DNA from: Cohnella xylanilytica
GTDB taxonomy: Bacteria > Bacillota > Bacilli > Paenibacillales > Paenibacillaceae
DNA: 64,000 bases
Direction of reading: 5' to 3'
Assembly (NCBI RefSeq): GCF_014212175.1
Contig: NZ_JACJVR010000068.1
Coordinates: 13,371-77,370 of the forward strand
The translations under genes were made by a program, and so were the position numbers. Positions within the stretch are counted from its first letter, which is position 1. Every line of letters starts with the position of its first letter. This document shows positions 25,816 through 35,672 of this stretch, piece by piece. The notes beneath the pieces are model-generated. The model was not told where the DNA came from. It ran no database searches and saw nothing but the letters and a program-made list of their open reading frames with translations.

Positions 25816-27039
25816 ATGTCGGCGGAGATACGGAAGCTGCTCGTCATGAACGCGATCACGTCCGTCGTGACCGTGTACATCGGAATTTTCGTCAATCTGT
25901 ATATTTGGCAGGAAAATCAACGCATCGCAGACGTATCGCTTTATAATATGGCGATGTTCGTCAGCTGGGGCGCTGCGTTCGCGGCGGCGGCCAAGCTGCT
26001 GACCCGGTTCTCGATCCGCCTGCCGCTGTGCTTGTCGGCTCTGTGCGGGGGAGCCGCTTTCTTCTACCTGATGACGTCGCACCTGGACAACCGAACGCTA
26101 TGGATCGTTCTCCTCGGCCTTCCGGTCGGCGCCATGTTCGGGCTCGCCCAAGCCGCGCAGAACCTCGGAGTCGCGCTGCAGGGCAGGGGGAGCGAGTTCG
26201 CTCCGTACTTCGCCGCCGTCCATATCATCGTTCAAGTCGTCTCCATCGCCGTTCCCATCGCGTCCGCCAAGGTCATCGACGGATTCGGGTACGGCGGTTC
26301 GTTTGCTCTCATGCTTGCCTTCCTGGCGCTGATGCTCGTTGTCTCGGCGCGTATGCCGAGGATCCGGCTTCGGAAGCCGGAGGACCCGGCGGAGGCGAGG
26401 CGCTTCGGCCAGTTCGGCGCGAGGCTGGCGTTCGGGCGTCCCGGGGCGCGCTGGATCGTCCTGTCGTTGATGGCGGCCGGCGTGTTCATGCAGTTCCAGA
26501 ACCTGTTCGCGCTGCTGTTCACGTTCTCGGTCACGCAGAACAAGCTGCTGATCGCTCTGCTGAACGTCGCGTACACGCTGAGCTCCCTGCTCGGCCTGTG
26601 GCTGTACCGCCGCTTCCGCTCGGGCGAGATGCGCTGGCTGTGGCTCGGCAACGGCCTGCTCGCCGCGGGCTTCCTGATCGCCTTGCTCCAGGAGCCGGCC
26701 GCGCTGATCGTCTCCAACGTCCTCACGACGATCGGCATGTTCTACTTCTCGACCGTCTGGAACGCGCAGCAGTTCCGCTATATCGAGTTTGCCGGCGCGG
26801 CTTCGCAGGCGTCGTTCCTCGTCTGGCGGGAGTGCATCCTCATCGCCACCCGGTGCGCGCTGCTGGCGATGACGATGTCGCTGACGCGGCTGCAGGGCGT
26901 AGGGTTCGTCACGATCGTGGGGATCACCATCGCCTGCATGCTCGTCATTCCGCTGGTCCAGAGCAAGGCCATGCGAGCGCTGCAAGGCTCCTATCCCGTT
27001 CAAGCGTCGCCAGAGGCTCCCTCCCCGGTCGGATCGTGA
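25816..27039 (+). CDS. MFS transporter
   Basis: The 407-residue protein has about 11-12 membrane segments and the loop pattern of the major facilitator superfamily. It follows the ABC importer by 18 bp and ends at a shared terminator, so it is co-transcribed. It may export or exchange a product of the imported sugar. The sequence gives no substrate. Confidence 0.8.
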   Translation: MSAEIRKLLVMNAITSVVTVYIGIFVNLYIWQENQRIADVSLYNMAMFVSWGAAFAAAAKLLTRFSIRLPLCLSALCGGAAFFYLMTSHLDNRTLWIVLLGLPVGAMFGLAQAAQNLGVALQGRGSEFAPYFAAVHIIVQVVSIAVPIASAKVIDGFGYGGSFALMLAFLALMLVVSARMPRIRLRKPEDPAEARRFGQFGARLAFGRPGARWIVLSLMAAGVFMQFQNLFALLFTFSVTQNKLLIALLNVAYTLSSLLGLWLYRRFRSGEMRWLWLGNGLLAAGFLIALLQEPAALIVSNVLTTIGMFYFSTVWNAQQFRYIEFAGAASQASFLVWRECILIATRCALLAMTMSLTRLQGVGFVTIVGITIACMLVIPLVQSKAMRALQGSYPVQASPEAPSPVGS

Positions 27040-27060
27040 ACCGGGAGAGGGAGTCTTCTT
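27017..27060 (+). terminator. terminator of the sugar ABC/MFS operon
   Basis: CTCCCTCCCCGGT pairs with ACCGGGAGAGGGAG (one bulge), followed by TCTTCTTT. The left arm lies inside the end of the MFS gene. Confidence 0.75.
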
Positions 27061-27126
27061 TGCGGAAGGGGATCATGCTGCAATCGGGTGGATGGAATTA
27101 ATATCCTTAAAAAAGTCGAGGGTCGA

Positions 27127-27666
27127 ATGATGAGCCGCTTGGTCCTGATACCGCTTTTCCTCTTCTTGTTCGTTAGTTGCTCGGCACCGCGGGATTCCGT
27201 CTTCGTACCTGGGGCGAATGACTTTGCGATACAGGCAGAGGATAAGAGTCTGACCCTAAGAGAATCGATTGGCGCGGCGGACCTGGCGGGGATTCTCGGC
27301 CAACCGATTACGGAAACCGTAGAGCACCTGAGAGGAGACGGGTTTACCGGCTCAAAGCTCAAAAAGGTAAGGTATGAGGGACTCGAGATGGAGCTGTTCT
27401 CGCCGGAGGACGATGGAGATACGTTCTGGATTATGACGATGGTCGTCTCGACGGCTAAATACCCGACTTCCCGAGGCGTGCGGATCGGCAGTTCCGTTAG
27501 ACAAATGGACAAAGCTAATCCCGGCATCCGGCTCGCCAATGACGGCAGATCGCTTCCCATGAACGGGGCTTACGAAGCGGAGGATGGACGCGAGTCCAAC
27601 CGCATCGTCTTCGAGGTAGAGAACGGGATCGTTACTCAAATCAGGATTTTCCATCTTATCCCTTAG
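27127..27666 (+). CDS. small lipoprotein, unknown function
   Basis: The 179-residue protein has a signal peptide with lipobox FVSC and a secreted domain without familiar motifs. The repeated pattern of charged surface strands (LTLRESIGAADLAGILGQPI, GLEMELF, IVTQIRIFHL) is like small calcium- or lipid-binding Bacillus lipoproteins, but I cannot assign it. Two ATGs at 27127 and 27130 are possible. GAGGG lies upstream. Confidence 0.6.
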   Translation: MMSRLVLIPLFLFLFVSCSAPRDSVFVPGANDFAIQAEDKSLTLRESIGAADLAGILGQPITETVEHLRGDGFTGSKLKKVRYEGLEMELFSPEDDGDTFWIMTMVVSTAKYPTSRGVRIGSSVRQMDKANPGIRLANDGRSLPMNGAYEAEDGRESNRIVFEVENGIVTQIRIFHLIP

Positions 27667-27668
27667 GC

Positions 27669-28514
27669 TTAGGTTTGCACGCGATACCAGTACGAATAGA
27701 GAGGTTCGAAGCCGAGCTTCGCATAGAGCCGGTTGGCCGGAGCGTTCTTCCGCACGACCTGGAGATAGGCGGAATGGGCGCCTGACGTCCGGGCCCAATT
27801 CAGGATGTGAAGCAGGAGCTGCTCTCCGACTCCTTGGTTGCGGCAATCCGGGTTCGTGACGATATCATAGAGGCCGACGTACCCGCGTTCGACGGCGCCC
27901 ATTCCGCAAGCGACCGCCTCCCCGCCCCGGTATAAGGCGAAGAATCGCTTCGAGGGATACGGTTCCGCCAGCAGCTTGCGCGCCGTCGCCAGGTTCTTGT
28001 CGGAGTAGCTGTTCCAGGCGGCTACATGCTCGAGCCACTCGTCCGTCGCCGCCGAGCGTCCGGTCGCTTCTCCAGGCCAGGAGGACGGCGGCAGTCTGGC
28101 GAGCGACCGCACGAGCACGTGCGAAGGCTCGACGACGGCGTACCCCAGCTGCTCCAGAACCGAATCCAGCGAGGCGGGGCGGGAGAACGGCGTTAGTTTG
28201 AAAATCGTCGGCAAACCGGCTTCGGCATAGACCCGTTCGCAGGCGGCGATCCGGTCTTGAATATCCGAGGGGTCGGGGATTTCCCTTAGGGCCTGCACGG
28301 AATTGGAGCGCTTCGTGTATCCTTCGGACAGCCTGACAAGCCAACCGTCCACGTGGACATGCCGAAGAGCGGGCCAAGCGTTCAGCGTCAGCTCCTCGAT
28401 CCGTTCGGCAGCGCGGGAGTGTGTGGCAAGGGCTATCTCTCCTTTTCGCGATAGGATTAATAAACATACAATACGGCGAATAAAAAACTCCTTTCCAGCG
28501 GCGAGGGCGCCCAT
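27669..28514 (-). CDS. GNAT family N-acetyltransferase
   Basis: The 281-residue protein has a divergent N-terminal GNAT-like half and a C-terminal catalytic GNAT domain with LYDIVTNPDCRNQGVGEQLL. The family usually begins near IEELTLNAWPAL, but no standard in-frame start lies just before it. The best ribosome site (AAAGGAGAG near 28440) points to an out-of-frame TTG, so the listed ATG at 28514 may be wrong or the gene may carry a frameshift at its start. The substrate is unknown. Confidence 0.72.
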   Translation of the reverse strand: MGALAAGKEFFIRRIVCLLILSRKGEIALATHSRAAERIEELTLNAWPALRHVHVDGWLVRLSEGYTKRSNSVQALREIPDPSDIQDRIAACERVYAEAGLPTIFKLTPFSRPASLDSVLEQLGYAVVEPSHVLVRSLARLPPSSWPGEATGRSAATDEWLEHVAAWNSYSDKNLATARKLLAEPYPSKRFFALYRGGEAVACGMGAVERGYVGLYDIVTNPDCRNQGVGEQLLLHILNWARTSGAHSAYLQVVRKNAPANRLYAKLGFEPLYSYWYRVQT

Positions 28515-28581
28515 CCATCTAGCGCACAGCCTCATTTCTCGCAGATCCCCTGCGAGTACGGCTCGCAAGTCTCATCCATCT

Positions 28582-28690
28582 CCGCAACAAGCGGAAAAAT
28601 CCGTCTTGTTGGGGCAGCCGACCGGCGAACCGACCGCAACAAGCGGAAAAAACCGTCTTGCCGAGCGCGCGCCTGCCCCGCAACGAAAAA
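28582..28690. repeat. intergenic repeat, about 52-bp units with hairpins
   Basis: CCGCAACAAGCGGAAAAA occurs at 28582 and 28634 (52 bp apart) and a shortened CCGCAACGAAAAA at 28678. Each full unit holds the hairpin CAAGCGGA-N4-TCCGTCTTG or a close variant. The shortened copy runs into the fnr terminator. Confidence 0.75.
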
Positions 28691-28723
28691 AATCCCCGGC
28701 TCCAAATCGCGGAGCCGGGGATT
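28685..28723 (-). terminator. rho-independent terminator of fnr
   Basis: AATCCCCGGCTCC pairs with GGAGCCGGGGATT. On the minus strand the stem is followed by TTTTTTT. Confidence 0.9.
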
Positions 28724-28745
28724 CTCCTATTCTTTTCCCGCAACC

Positions 28746-29489
28746 TCACATCCGGCAAATCTCCTTCGGGCAATTCTCGCACCGGCACACCCCGCGCAAA
28801 TAGTCGATGTCCTTCACGATAATGTGCCCGTCGCGGACCGCGACCACGTTCTCCTTGCGCATCTCGGACAGCATCCGGTTGACGCACTCCCGCGTCGCCC
28901 CGATCATGTCCGCCATCTCCGTATGGTTGATCTTGAGCGAGATCAGCGTGCCTTCCTTATCCGGCGTTCCGTTCGAATTGCACAGCCGGATCAGCAGCGA
29001 ACAGAGCGCCCCGGACTTGCCGTACAGCATCAGGTCCCGGAACTTCGTCTGCGTCATCCGGTGCATAAGCCCCATCCACTTCATGAACTCGATCGCCAGG
29101 TCTCCATGCTGCCATAGCAGGACCTCGAGGTCGGCCATCTGCATGACGCCGATCTCCCCGTCCTCCAGCACTTCCGCGTTGAACGAGTGCTCCGCGTTCT
29201 CGAACGGGTCCGGCTGCCCGTACATATCGCCTCGCTGAAGCAGGTACAGCGTGATCGGCCTGCCGTTGTCGGAGGTCTTCGTGATGCGCACCCGTCCCCG
29301 GCGGACGAAGATAAGCTTGTCGGCGGGGTCCCCTTCCCAGAACAGCACGGAGCCCTTCTCGATCGTTCGGCGGTACATGATCCCTTGCAGCTTGGCGAAG
29401 CTGTCGGCGGAGAAGAACCGGGCGCTTCCTTCCAGGGCGTCGTTCGGGATCGGAAGTCTCGGCGCTTGAGTCGGGGAGGTCGTGTTCAT
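28746..29489 (-). CDS. fnr: Crp/Fnr-family anaerobic regulator
   Basis: The 247-residue regulator has a cyclic-nucleotide-binding-like domain (about 25-150) and a Crp-type winged helix (about 165-225) with HTEMADMIGATRECVNRMLSEM. The C-terminus ends in CRCENCPKEIC, like the [4Fe-4S] cluster site of Bacillus subtilis Fnr, so it should be an oxygen sensor active without oxygen. I chose the ATG at 29489 with AAAGGAG ten bases upstream; a GTG nine bases earlier is possible. It heads the adhE/pfl region in divergent orientation. Confidence 0.92.
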   Translation of the reverse strand: MNTTSPTQAPRLPIPNDALEGSARFFSADSFAKLQGIMYRRTIEKGSVLFWEGDPADKLIFVRRGRVRITKTSDNGRPITLYLLQRGDMYGQPDPFENAEHSFNAEVLEDGEIGVMQMADLEVLLWQHGDLAIEFMKWMGLMHRMTQTKFRDLMLYGKSGALCSLLIRLCNSNGTPDKEGTLISLKINHTEMADMIGATRECVNRMLSEMRKENVVAVRDGHIIVKDIDYLRGVCRCENCPKEICRM

Positions 29490-29610
29490 TCGGGGCACGC
29501 TCCTTTGGCTTGATGCTTTTATTGTAGATCATCGGAACGCTCGGGGTTATGAGGGGATTAACTGAATCTGGCGGGGGGAATTCCCTGATTTTGCCCGGGG
29601 AACTCCCGAT

Positions 29611-29626
29611 GATGATCTATATCACT
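29611..29626. promoter_or_regulatory. candidate FNR/CRP box between fnr and the mobA-like gene
   Basis: GATGATCTATATCACT fits TGTGA-N6-TCACA at 7 of 10 fixed positions, and its centre also contains TGAT-N4-ATCA. It is positioned between two divergent genes. It may control fnr itself or the mobA-like gene. Confidence 0.45.
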
Positions 29627-29770
29627 GACCGGGAGCCTCCCGCGAGGTTAAATGGGAGTGGAAAGGCCGAAGGGCCAGCCTTGGAGAAGCCCGGTATCGG
29701 GAGATAAGGAGGCGATCGAGTTGAGCGGTAGCGGAAGGTTCGGATGGCGGAGGAGAGGGAGCGGGCGGAG

Positions 29771-30406
29771 ATGCTGAGCGGGATCATTCTGGCCGGGGGC
29801 GCGAAGCGGTCCATCCTCGGCGACATGAAGTCGTTGGCGCCCATGAACGGGGAGACGCTGATCGAACGGCAGGTGCGCCTGCTCGGGCAGATCTGCGACG
29901 AGATCGTGATCGTCACGGATTCCCCGCGTTCCTACTTGCGATGCGTCAGCCCGCCGGTGCGGATCGTGTCGGACTACCGTCCCGGCGGAGGCCCGCTCGC
30001 CGGCATGGCGGCCGGCTTGTCCTTGGCCCAGCGGCCGTATGCCTGGATCGTCGGCTGCGACATGCCCGATCCGTCGCCCGCGGCCGCCAAGGCGATGCTG
30101 CGGAAGCTGGTCTCCGGGGTGGACGCCGTGTGGCCTTCCGACGGGAACGGCCCCCATCCGCTGCACGGGGTGTACGACTGCCGCTGCGCCCCCCGGATCG
30201 CCGCCCTGGCGGAATCCGGGGAGACTTCGCTCTCGACGCTGCCGGCCTGCCTGGCCTGGGAGGAACTGACCGAGGGAGAGTGCGCGCAGCTCGGCATCGG
30301 CTTCGGATTCATGTCGCGGATCGGAAGCGAAAGCGAAAGCGAAAGTGAAAGCGGAAGCGGAAGCGGGAGACGGCGGATGGCATTGACACAACATTCTCAA
30401 AGGTAA
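29771..30406 (+). CDS. molybdenum cofactor guanylyltransferase-like NTP transferase
   Basis: The 211-residue protein is a MobA/MocA-type nucleotidyltransferase: SGIILAGGAKRS at the start (the usual R-x-G-x-x-K is altered to RSILGDMK), the VSDYRPGGGPLAGMAAGL loop and the catalytic Asp in IVGCDMPDP. MobA attaches GMP to molybdopterin. The C-terminus is an in-frame microsatellite encoding SESESESESGSGSG. ATGs at 29744 and 29771 are possible; I prefer the second, at the domain start. It lies between fnr and adhE. Confidence 0.82.
   Translation: MLSGIILAGGAKRSILGDMKSLAPMNGETLIERQVRLLGQICDEIVIVTDSPRSYLRCVSPPVRIVSDYRPGGGPLAGMAAGLSLAQRPYAWIVGCDMPDPSPAAAKAMLRKLVSGVDAVWPSDGNGPHPLHGVYDCRCAPRIAALAESGETSLSTLPACLAWEELTEGECAQLGIGFGFMSRIGSESESESESGSGSGRRRMALTQHSQR
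30320..30367 (+). repeat. hexanucleotide repeat (GAAAGC/GGAAGC) inside the mobA-like gene
   Basis: About eight copies of a 6-bp unit GAAAGC or GGAAGC lie at the 3' end of the gene. Changes in copy number would keep the frame and only alter the Ser/Glu/Gly tail. Confidence 0.8.
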
Positions 30407-30417
30407 GCCGCGTCGCT

Positions 30418-30433
30418 TGTGACGGAGTTCATA
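30418..30433 (+). promoter_or_regulatory. candidate FNR box upstream of adhE
   Basis: TGTGACGGAGTTCATA matches TGTGA-N6-TCACA at 9 of 10 fixed positions. A TACGCT at 30455-30460 could be the -10; this would place the box centre at about -41.5, the usual activator position. The proximity of fnr supports it, but the promoter is not proven. Confidence 0.55.
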
Positions 30434-30575
30434 GTTGGCCCGCCGCGGGAAGCGTACGCTTAAGGCAACGGTTCGGACGACGCCGTCGCGCTCGCTCCGC
30501 CGGGGATGCACGATTCGATTGGATTCGCAAAGCGGCTGCCGACCAAATCTAGAGAACTCGGAGGGAGAGAACCAG

Positions 30576-33185
30576 ATGGCTGTCAAAGAAAGTCCGATCA
30601 AGCAGACGCCGCCGAACGCGGCGGAGGAAGTGGAGAAGCTCGTCGCCAGGGCGAAGAAGGCCCAGGAAGCGTACCTGAAGCTGAGCCAGGAGCAGGTGGA
30701 CTCCATCGTGCAGGCGATGGCGCTCGCGGGGCTGGAGAGGCACATGGAGCTGGCCAAGCTGGCGGTCGAGGAGACGGGAAGAGGCGTGTACGAGGATAAA
30801 ATCACGAAGAACCTGTTCGCCACGGAATACATCTACCACAGCATCAAATACGACAAGACGGTCGGCGTCATCGAGGACAATCCCTACGAGAGCTACCAGC
30901 AGGTGGCGGAGCCGGTCGGCGTCATCGCCGGCGTCACGCCCGTGACGAATCCGACGTCCACGACGATGTTCAAGTCGCTCATCGCCGCCAAGACGCGCAA
31001 CCCGATCGTCTTCGCGTTCCATCCGTCGGCCCAGCGCTCCAGCTCGGAAGCCGCGAGGACGCTGCGGGAAGCGGCGGCGAAGGCCGGCGCTCCGGAGGAC
31101 GCGATCCAGTGGATCGAGCATCCGTCCGTCGAAGCGACGCAGCTGCTCATGAACCATCCCGGCGTCGCGCTCGTGCTGGCGACCGGCGGGTCCGCGATGG
31201 TGAAGGCCGCCTACAGCACCGGGAAGCCGGCGCTCGGCGTCGGCCCCGGCAACGTGCCGTGCCTGATCGAGAAGACGGCCGACGTCCAGCAGGCGGTCAC
31301 GGACCTGATCCTGTCCAAGACGTTCGACAACGGCATGATCTGCGCTTCCGAGCAGGCGGTCATCGTCGAGGAGCCCATCTACGAGCAAGTGAAGAAGCTG
31401 ATGAAGGACAACGGCTGCTACTTCCTGAACAAGGAGGAGACCGAAGCCGTCTCCAAGCTCGTCATCAACCCCGAGAAGTGCGCCGTCAACGCGGTCATCG
31501 TCGGCCAGCCGGCCGTCAAGATCGCCGAGATGGCGGGACTCGCGGTGCCGGCGGATACGAAGATTCTCGTCGCCGAGCTCCAAGGGGTGGGCGACGCCTA
31601 CCCGCTGTCCGCGGAGAAGCTGAGCCCGGTGCTCGCGTGCTACAAGGTCAAGACGGCCGCGCAAGGCATCGAGCGGGCCGCCGAAGTCGTCGCCTACGGC
31701 GGCATGGGCCACTCGTCGGTCATCCATTCGCGCGACGAAGCGGTCGTCTCGGCGTTCGCCGCCAAGCTGCAGACGGGCCGGGTCATCGTCAACGCCCCGT
31801 CGACGCACGGCGCCATCGGCGACATCTACAACACGAACCTGCCGTCGCTGACGCTCGGCTGCGGCTCCTACGGCCACAACTCGACGACGGCGAACGTAAC
31901 CGCGGTCAACCTGATCAACGTCAAGCGGGTCGCCCGGCGGACGGTCAACATGCAGTGGTTCAAGGTGCCGCCGAAAGTGTACTTCGAGCGGGGCGCGACG
32001 CAGTATCTGGAGAAAATGCCGGATATCTCGCGCGTCATGATCGTCACCGACGCGACGATGGTCAAGCTCGGCTGCGTCGAGAAGCTTGAATACTACCTGC
32101 GCAAGCGGAAGACGCCGGTGTACCTCGAAGTGTTCTCCGACGTGGAGCCCGACCCGTCGACCGACACCGTCGAGAAGGGGCGCGCGCTCATGGCGGCATT
32201 TCAGCCGGACTGCATTATCGCTCTCGGCGGCGGATCGCCGATGGACGCGGCGAAGGCGATGTGGTTGTTCTACGAATACCCGGACACCAGCTTCGATTCG
32301 CTTAAGCAGAAGTTCCTGGACATCCGCAAGCGCGTCTACAAGTACCCGCGGCTCGGCCGCAAGGCGAAGTTCGTGGCCATCCCGACGACGTCGGGGACGG
32401 GCTCGGAGGTGACGTCGTTCGCGGTCATCACCGACAAGAACAAGGGCAACACCAAATACCCGCTCGCCGATTACGAGCTGACGCCGGACGTCGCCATCAT
32501 CGACCCGGAATTCGTCTACAGCCTGCCGAAGACGGCGGTCGCGGACACCGGGATGGACGTGCTGACGCACGCCATCGAGGCTTACGTGTCGGTCATGGCG
32601 AACGACTACACGGACGGCTTGGCCTTGCAGGCGATCCGTCTCGTGTTCGACAACCTCGAGAAGTCGTTCCATACGGCCGATCCGCTCGCCCGGGAGAAGA
32701 TGCACAACGCCTCGACGATCGCCGGCATGGCGTTCGCGAACGCTTTTCTCGGGATCAACCACAGCCTCGCGCACAAGTGGGGCGGCCAGTATCATACCGC
32801 GCACGGCCGGACGAACGCGATTCTGATGCCGCACGTCATCAAGTACAACGCGTTGAAGCCGACCAAGTTCGCTTCGTTCCCGAAGTACGGGCACTTCATC
32901 GCGGATCTGCGCTACGCCGAGATCGCCCGCATGCTGGGTCTGCCGGCGAAGACGACGGAGGAGGGCGTCGGCAGCCTGATCACCGCCATCCGGAAGCTGA
33001 ACGCGTCGCTCGGCATCCCCGAGAAGTTCGCGGATCTCGGCTTCGATCCGGCCGACTTCGAGGCGCGCGTCGACGGGCTGGCCGACCGGGCGTTCGAGGA
33101 CCAGTGCACGACCGCCAATCCGAAGATGCCGCTCGTGACGGAGCTCGCGGACGTGTATCGCAACGCTTTCTACGGCAGGTTCTGA
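30576..33185 (+). CDS. adhE: bifunctional acetaldehyde-CoA/alcohol dehydrogenase
   Basis: The 869-residue fusion enzyme reduces acetyl-CoA to acetaldehyde and then ethanol, regenerating NAD+ in fermentation. The N-terminal aldehyde dehydrogenase domain (about 1-430) has the catalytic Cys in NGMICASEQAVIVEE. The C-terminal iron alcohol dehydrogenase (about 455-869) has GGGSPMDAAKAMW and GTGSEVTSFAVITD; its likely metal ligands include the His residues of NHSLAHKWG and YHTAHG. The ATG follows GGAGGGA. pflB follows 78 bp downstream. Confidence 0.97.
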   Translation: MAVKESPIKQTPPNAAEEVEKLVARAKKAQEAYLKLSQEQVDSIVQAMALAGLERHMELAKLAVEETGRGVYEDKITKNLFATEYIYHSIKYDKTVGVIEDNPYESYQQVAEPVGVIAGVTPVTNPTSTTMFKSLIAAKTRNPIVFAFHPSAQRSSSEAARTLREAAAKAGAPEDAIQWIEHPSVEATQLLMNHPGVALVLATGGSAMVKAAYSTGKPALGVGPGNVPCLIEKTADVQQAVTDLILSKTFDNGMICASEQAVIVEEPIYEQVKKLMKDNGCYFLNKEETEAVSKLVINPEKCAVNAVIVGQPAVKIAEMAGLAVPADTKILVAELQGVGDAYPLSAEKLSPVLACYKVKTAAQGIERAAEVVAYGGMGHSSVIHSRDEAVVSAFAAKLQTGRVIVNAPSTHGAIGDIYNTNLPSLTLGCGSYGHNSTTANVTAVNLINVKRVARRTVNMQWFKVPPKVYFERGATQYLEKMPDISRVMIVTDATMVKLGCVEKLEYYLRKRKTPVYLEVFSDVEPDPSTDTVEKGRALMAAFQPDCIIALGGGSPMDAAKAMWLFYEYPDTSFDSLKQKFLDIRKRVYKYPRLGRKAKFVAIPTTSGTGSEVTSFAVITDKNKGNTKYPLADYELTPDVAIIDPEFVYSLPKTAVADTGMDVLTHAIEAYVSVMANDYTDGLALQAIRLVFDNLEKSFHTADPLAREKMHNASTIAGMAFANAFLGINHSLAHKWGGQYHTAHGRTNAILMPHVIKYNALKPTKFASFPKYGHFIADLRYAEIARMLGLPAKTTEEGVGSLITAIRKLNASLGIPEKFADLGFDPADFEARVDGLADRAFEDQCTTANPKMPLVTELADVYRNAFYGRF

Positions 33186-33263
33186 GCAAGCGGCGGAAGA
33201 CGAGGCCGGCCCGGCGGGCGGGAGGGCCTCCTTCGCCGATCCTATTCGGGAGGTGCTTCGATC

Positions 33264-35534
33264 ATGGCGAAGCTGGAAGACGAAGTGCGGCGGCGGCTGT
33301 CCGAGGACAACCCCTGGCGGAAGTTCGCGGGAGGGCCTTGGCGGGACCGCGTGGACGTGGCGGGTTTTATCGCGTCGAACGTGACGCCTTACGAAGGGGA
33401 CGAGAGGTTCCTGGCGCCGCCGACGGATAATACGCGGGAGCTGTGGGAGCGGGTGCTGGAGCTGATGCGGAAGGAGCGCGAGAACGGCGGCGTGCTCGAC
33501 GTCGACGTGAACACGGTGTCCACGATCACGTCCCATGCGCCGGGGTACATCGACAAGGAGAAGGAGACCGTCGTCGGCCTGCAGACCGACGCTCCCCTGA
33601 AGCGCTCGGTGCAGCCGTTCGGAGGCATCCGGATGGTCGTCGACGCTTGCGAGGCGTACGGCTACAAGCTTCCCGCCGAGATCGAGCGGCTGTTCGCGGA
33701 CATTCGCAAGACGCATAACCAAGGCGTGTTCGACGCTTATACGACGGAGATGAGAACGGCGCGGAAGGCCGGCATCATCACGGGGCTGCCGGACGCGTAC
33801 GGAAGAGGGCGCATCATCGGCGACTACCGCCGGGTCGCCTTGTACGGGGTAGACCGGCTGGTCGCGGAGAAAAAGAAGGAGCTGCTCGAACTCGAAGCGG
33901 GAGCGATGACCGAGGACGTCATCCGGCTTCGGGAGGAGCTGTCCGAGCAGATCCGCAGCCTCGGGGAGCTGGCCGCGATGGCCGCTTCCTACGGCTTCGA
34001 CGTCTCCCGTCCGGCCGCCGACGCGCGCGAGGCGTTCCAATGGCTGTACTTCGCCTACCTGGCGGCGATCAAGGAGCAGAACGGGGCGGCGATGAGCCTC
34101 GGCCGCGTCTCCAGCTTCCTCGATATTTATATCGAACGGGACATCGCGGAAGGGACGCTGACGGAGACCGAGGCGCAGGAGCTGGTCGATCACTTCGTCA
34201 TGAAGCTTCGGCTCGTCAAGTTCCTCCGGACCCCGGACTACAACGAGCTGTTCAGCGGAGACCCGACCTGGGTCACCGAATCGATCGGAGGCATGGGCCT
34301 GGACGGTCGGACGCGCGTGACGCGCAACTCGTTCCGGTTCCTGCACACCCTCTACAACCTCGGCCCCGCGCCCGAGCCGAACCTCACGGTGCTCTGGTCC
34401 GAGCTGCTGCCGGAGCCGTTCAAGCGCTACTGCGCGCGGGTGTCGATCGAGACGAGCTCGATCCAGTACGAGAACGACGAGCTGATGCGGCCGCTGTTCG
34501 GGGACGACTACGGCATCGCCTGCTGCGTGTCCGCCATGCGGATCGGCAAGCAGATGCAGTTCTTCGGCGCCCGGGCCAACCTGGCGAAGGCGCTCTTGTA
34601 CGCGATCAACGGCGGCGTCGACGAGAAGCTCGGCGTCCAGGTCGGCCCGAAGACGGCCCCGATCGCGGGCGGCGTTCTCGATTACGCCGAAGTGCGCGAG
34701 AAGTACGACGCGGTGCTCGAGTGGCTGGCGGAGCTGTATATCAACACGCTGAACGTCATCCATTACATGCATGACAAATACTGCTACGAGCGGATCGAGA
34801 TGGCCTTGCACGACCGCGACATCGTCCGCACGATGGCGACCGGCATCGCCGGCTTGTCCGTCGTCGCCGACAGCCTGAGCGCGATCCGGTACGCGAAGGT
34901 GAAGCCGGTCCGCAACGAGAAGGGGATCGCCGTCGACTTCGAGATCGAGGGGGACTATCCCCAATACGGCAACAACGACGAGCGCGTCGACCGGATCGCG
35001 GTCGAGCTGGCCGAGGCATTCATGGCCAAGCTGCGCAAGCACAAGACGTACCGCGATTCGATCCCGACGCTGTCGGTGCTGACGATCACGTCGAACGTCG
35101 TGTACGGCAAGAAGACGGGCAGCACGCCGGACGGGCGCAAGGCGGGCGAGCCGTTCGCCCCGGGCGCGAACCCGATGCACGGACGCGACCGGAAGGGCGC
35201 GCTCGCGTCGCTCGGCTCGGTAGCGAAGATCCCGTACGCAAGCTGCCAGGACGGCATCTCGAACACGTTCTCGATCGTGCCGAAGGCGCTCGGACGGGAG
35301 GACGCCGCGAGAATCGACAACCTCGTCTCGATGCTGGACGGCTATTCGGTCAGCGGCGGGCACCATCTGAACGTCAACGTGTTCGACCGCGAGCGGCTGC
35401 TGGACGCGATGGAGCATCCGGAGCGGTACCCGCAGCTGACGATCCGCGTGTCGGGCTACGCGGTCAACTTCATCAAGCTGACGCGCGAGCAGCAGCTCGA
35501 CGTCATTAACCGGACGTTCCACGGCAGCATCTGA
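33264..35534 (+). CDS. pflB: formate C-acetyltransferase (pyruvate formate-lyase)
   Basis: The 756-residue glycyl-radical enzyme splits pyruvate with CoA into acetyl-CoA and formate without oxygen. The two catalytic cysteines are Cys420-Cys421 in [10 protein letters not shown]. The radical site is the Gly at about 731 in RVSGYAVNF. Length matches the family. The ATG follows GGGAGG. Its activating enzyme follows, and the group lies next to fnr. Confidence 0.97.
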   Translation: MAKLEDEVRRRLSEDNPWRKFAGGPWRDRVDVAGFIASNVTPYEGDERFLAPPTDNTRELWERVLELMRKERENGGVLDVDVNTVSTITSHAPGYIDKEKETVVGLQTDAPLKRSVQPFGGIRMVVDACEAYGYKLPAEIERLFADIRKTHNQGVFDAYTTEMRTARKAGIITGLPDAYGRGRIIGDYRRVALYGVDRLVAEKKKELLELEAGAMTEDVIRLREELSEQIRSLGELAAMAASYGFDVSRPAADAREAFQWLYFAYLAAIKEQNGAAMSLGRVSSFLDIYIERDIAEGTLTETEAQELVDHFVMKLRLVKFLRTPDYNELFSGDPTWVTESIGGMGLDGRTRVTRNSFRFLHTLYNLGPAPEPNLTVLWSELLPEPFKRYCARVSIETSSIQYENDELMRPLFGDDYGIACCVSAMRIGKQMQFFGARANLAKALLYAINGGVDEKLGVQVGPKTAPIAGGVLDYAEVREKYDAVLEWLAELYINTLNVIHYMHDKYCYERIEMALHDRDIVRTMATGIAGLSVVADSLSAIRYAKVKPVRNEKGIAVDFEIEGDYPQYGNNDERVDRIAVELAEAFMAKLRKHKTYRDSIPTLSVLTITSNVVYGKKTGSTPDGRKAGEPFAPGANPMHGRDRKGALASLGSVAKIPYASCQDGISNTFSIVPKALGREDAARIDNLVSMLDGYSVSGGHHLNVNVFDRERLLDAMEHPERYPQLTIRVSGYAVNFIKLTREQQLDVINRTFHGSI

Positions 35535-35672
35535 CCGCTGGGACGCCGCGCGGGAGGGGGGCGCGTCAGGCAAGGCCCGAGCCGGTCGCCCCCTTGCCCG
35601 GCATGCCTGCCGGGAAGAACCGGGAGTCCGGGAAGAGAATGATAGGAAGGATTCGGAAGGAGCGTGAAGGCC

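Noticed and set aside
30549..35573. 1674-codon open frame on the minus strand across adhE and pflB
   Set aside because: It is the antisense shadow of two certain enzymes; high GC and codon bias keep the opposite frame open. It has Arg/Leu/Val-rich low-information sequence and no start signal.
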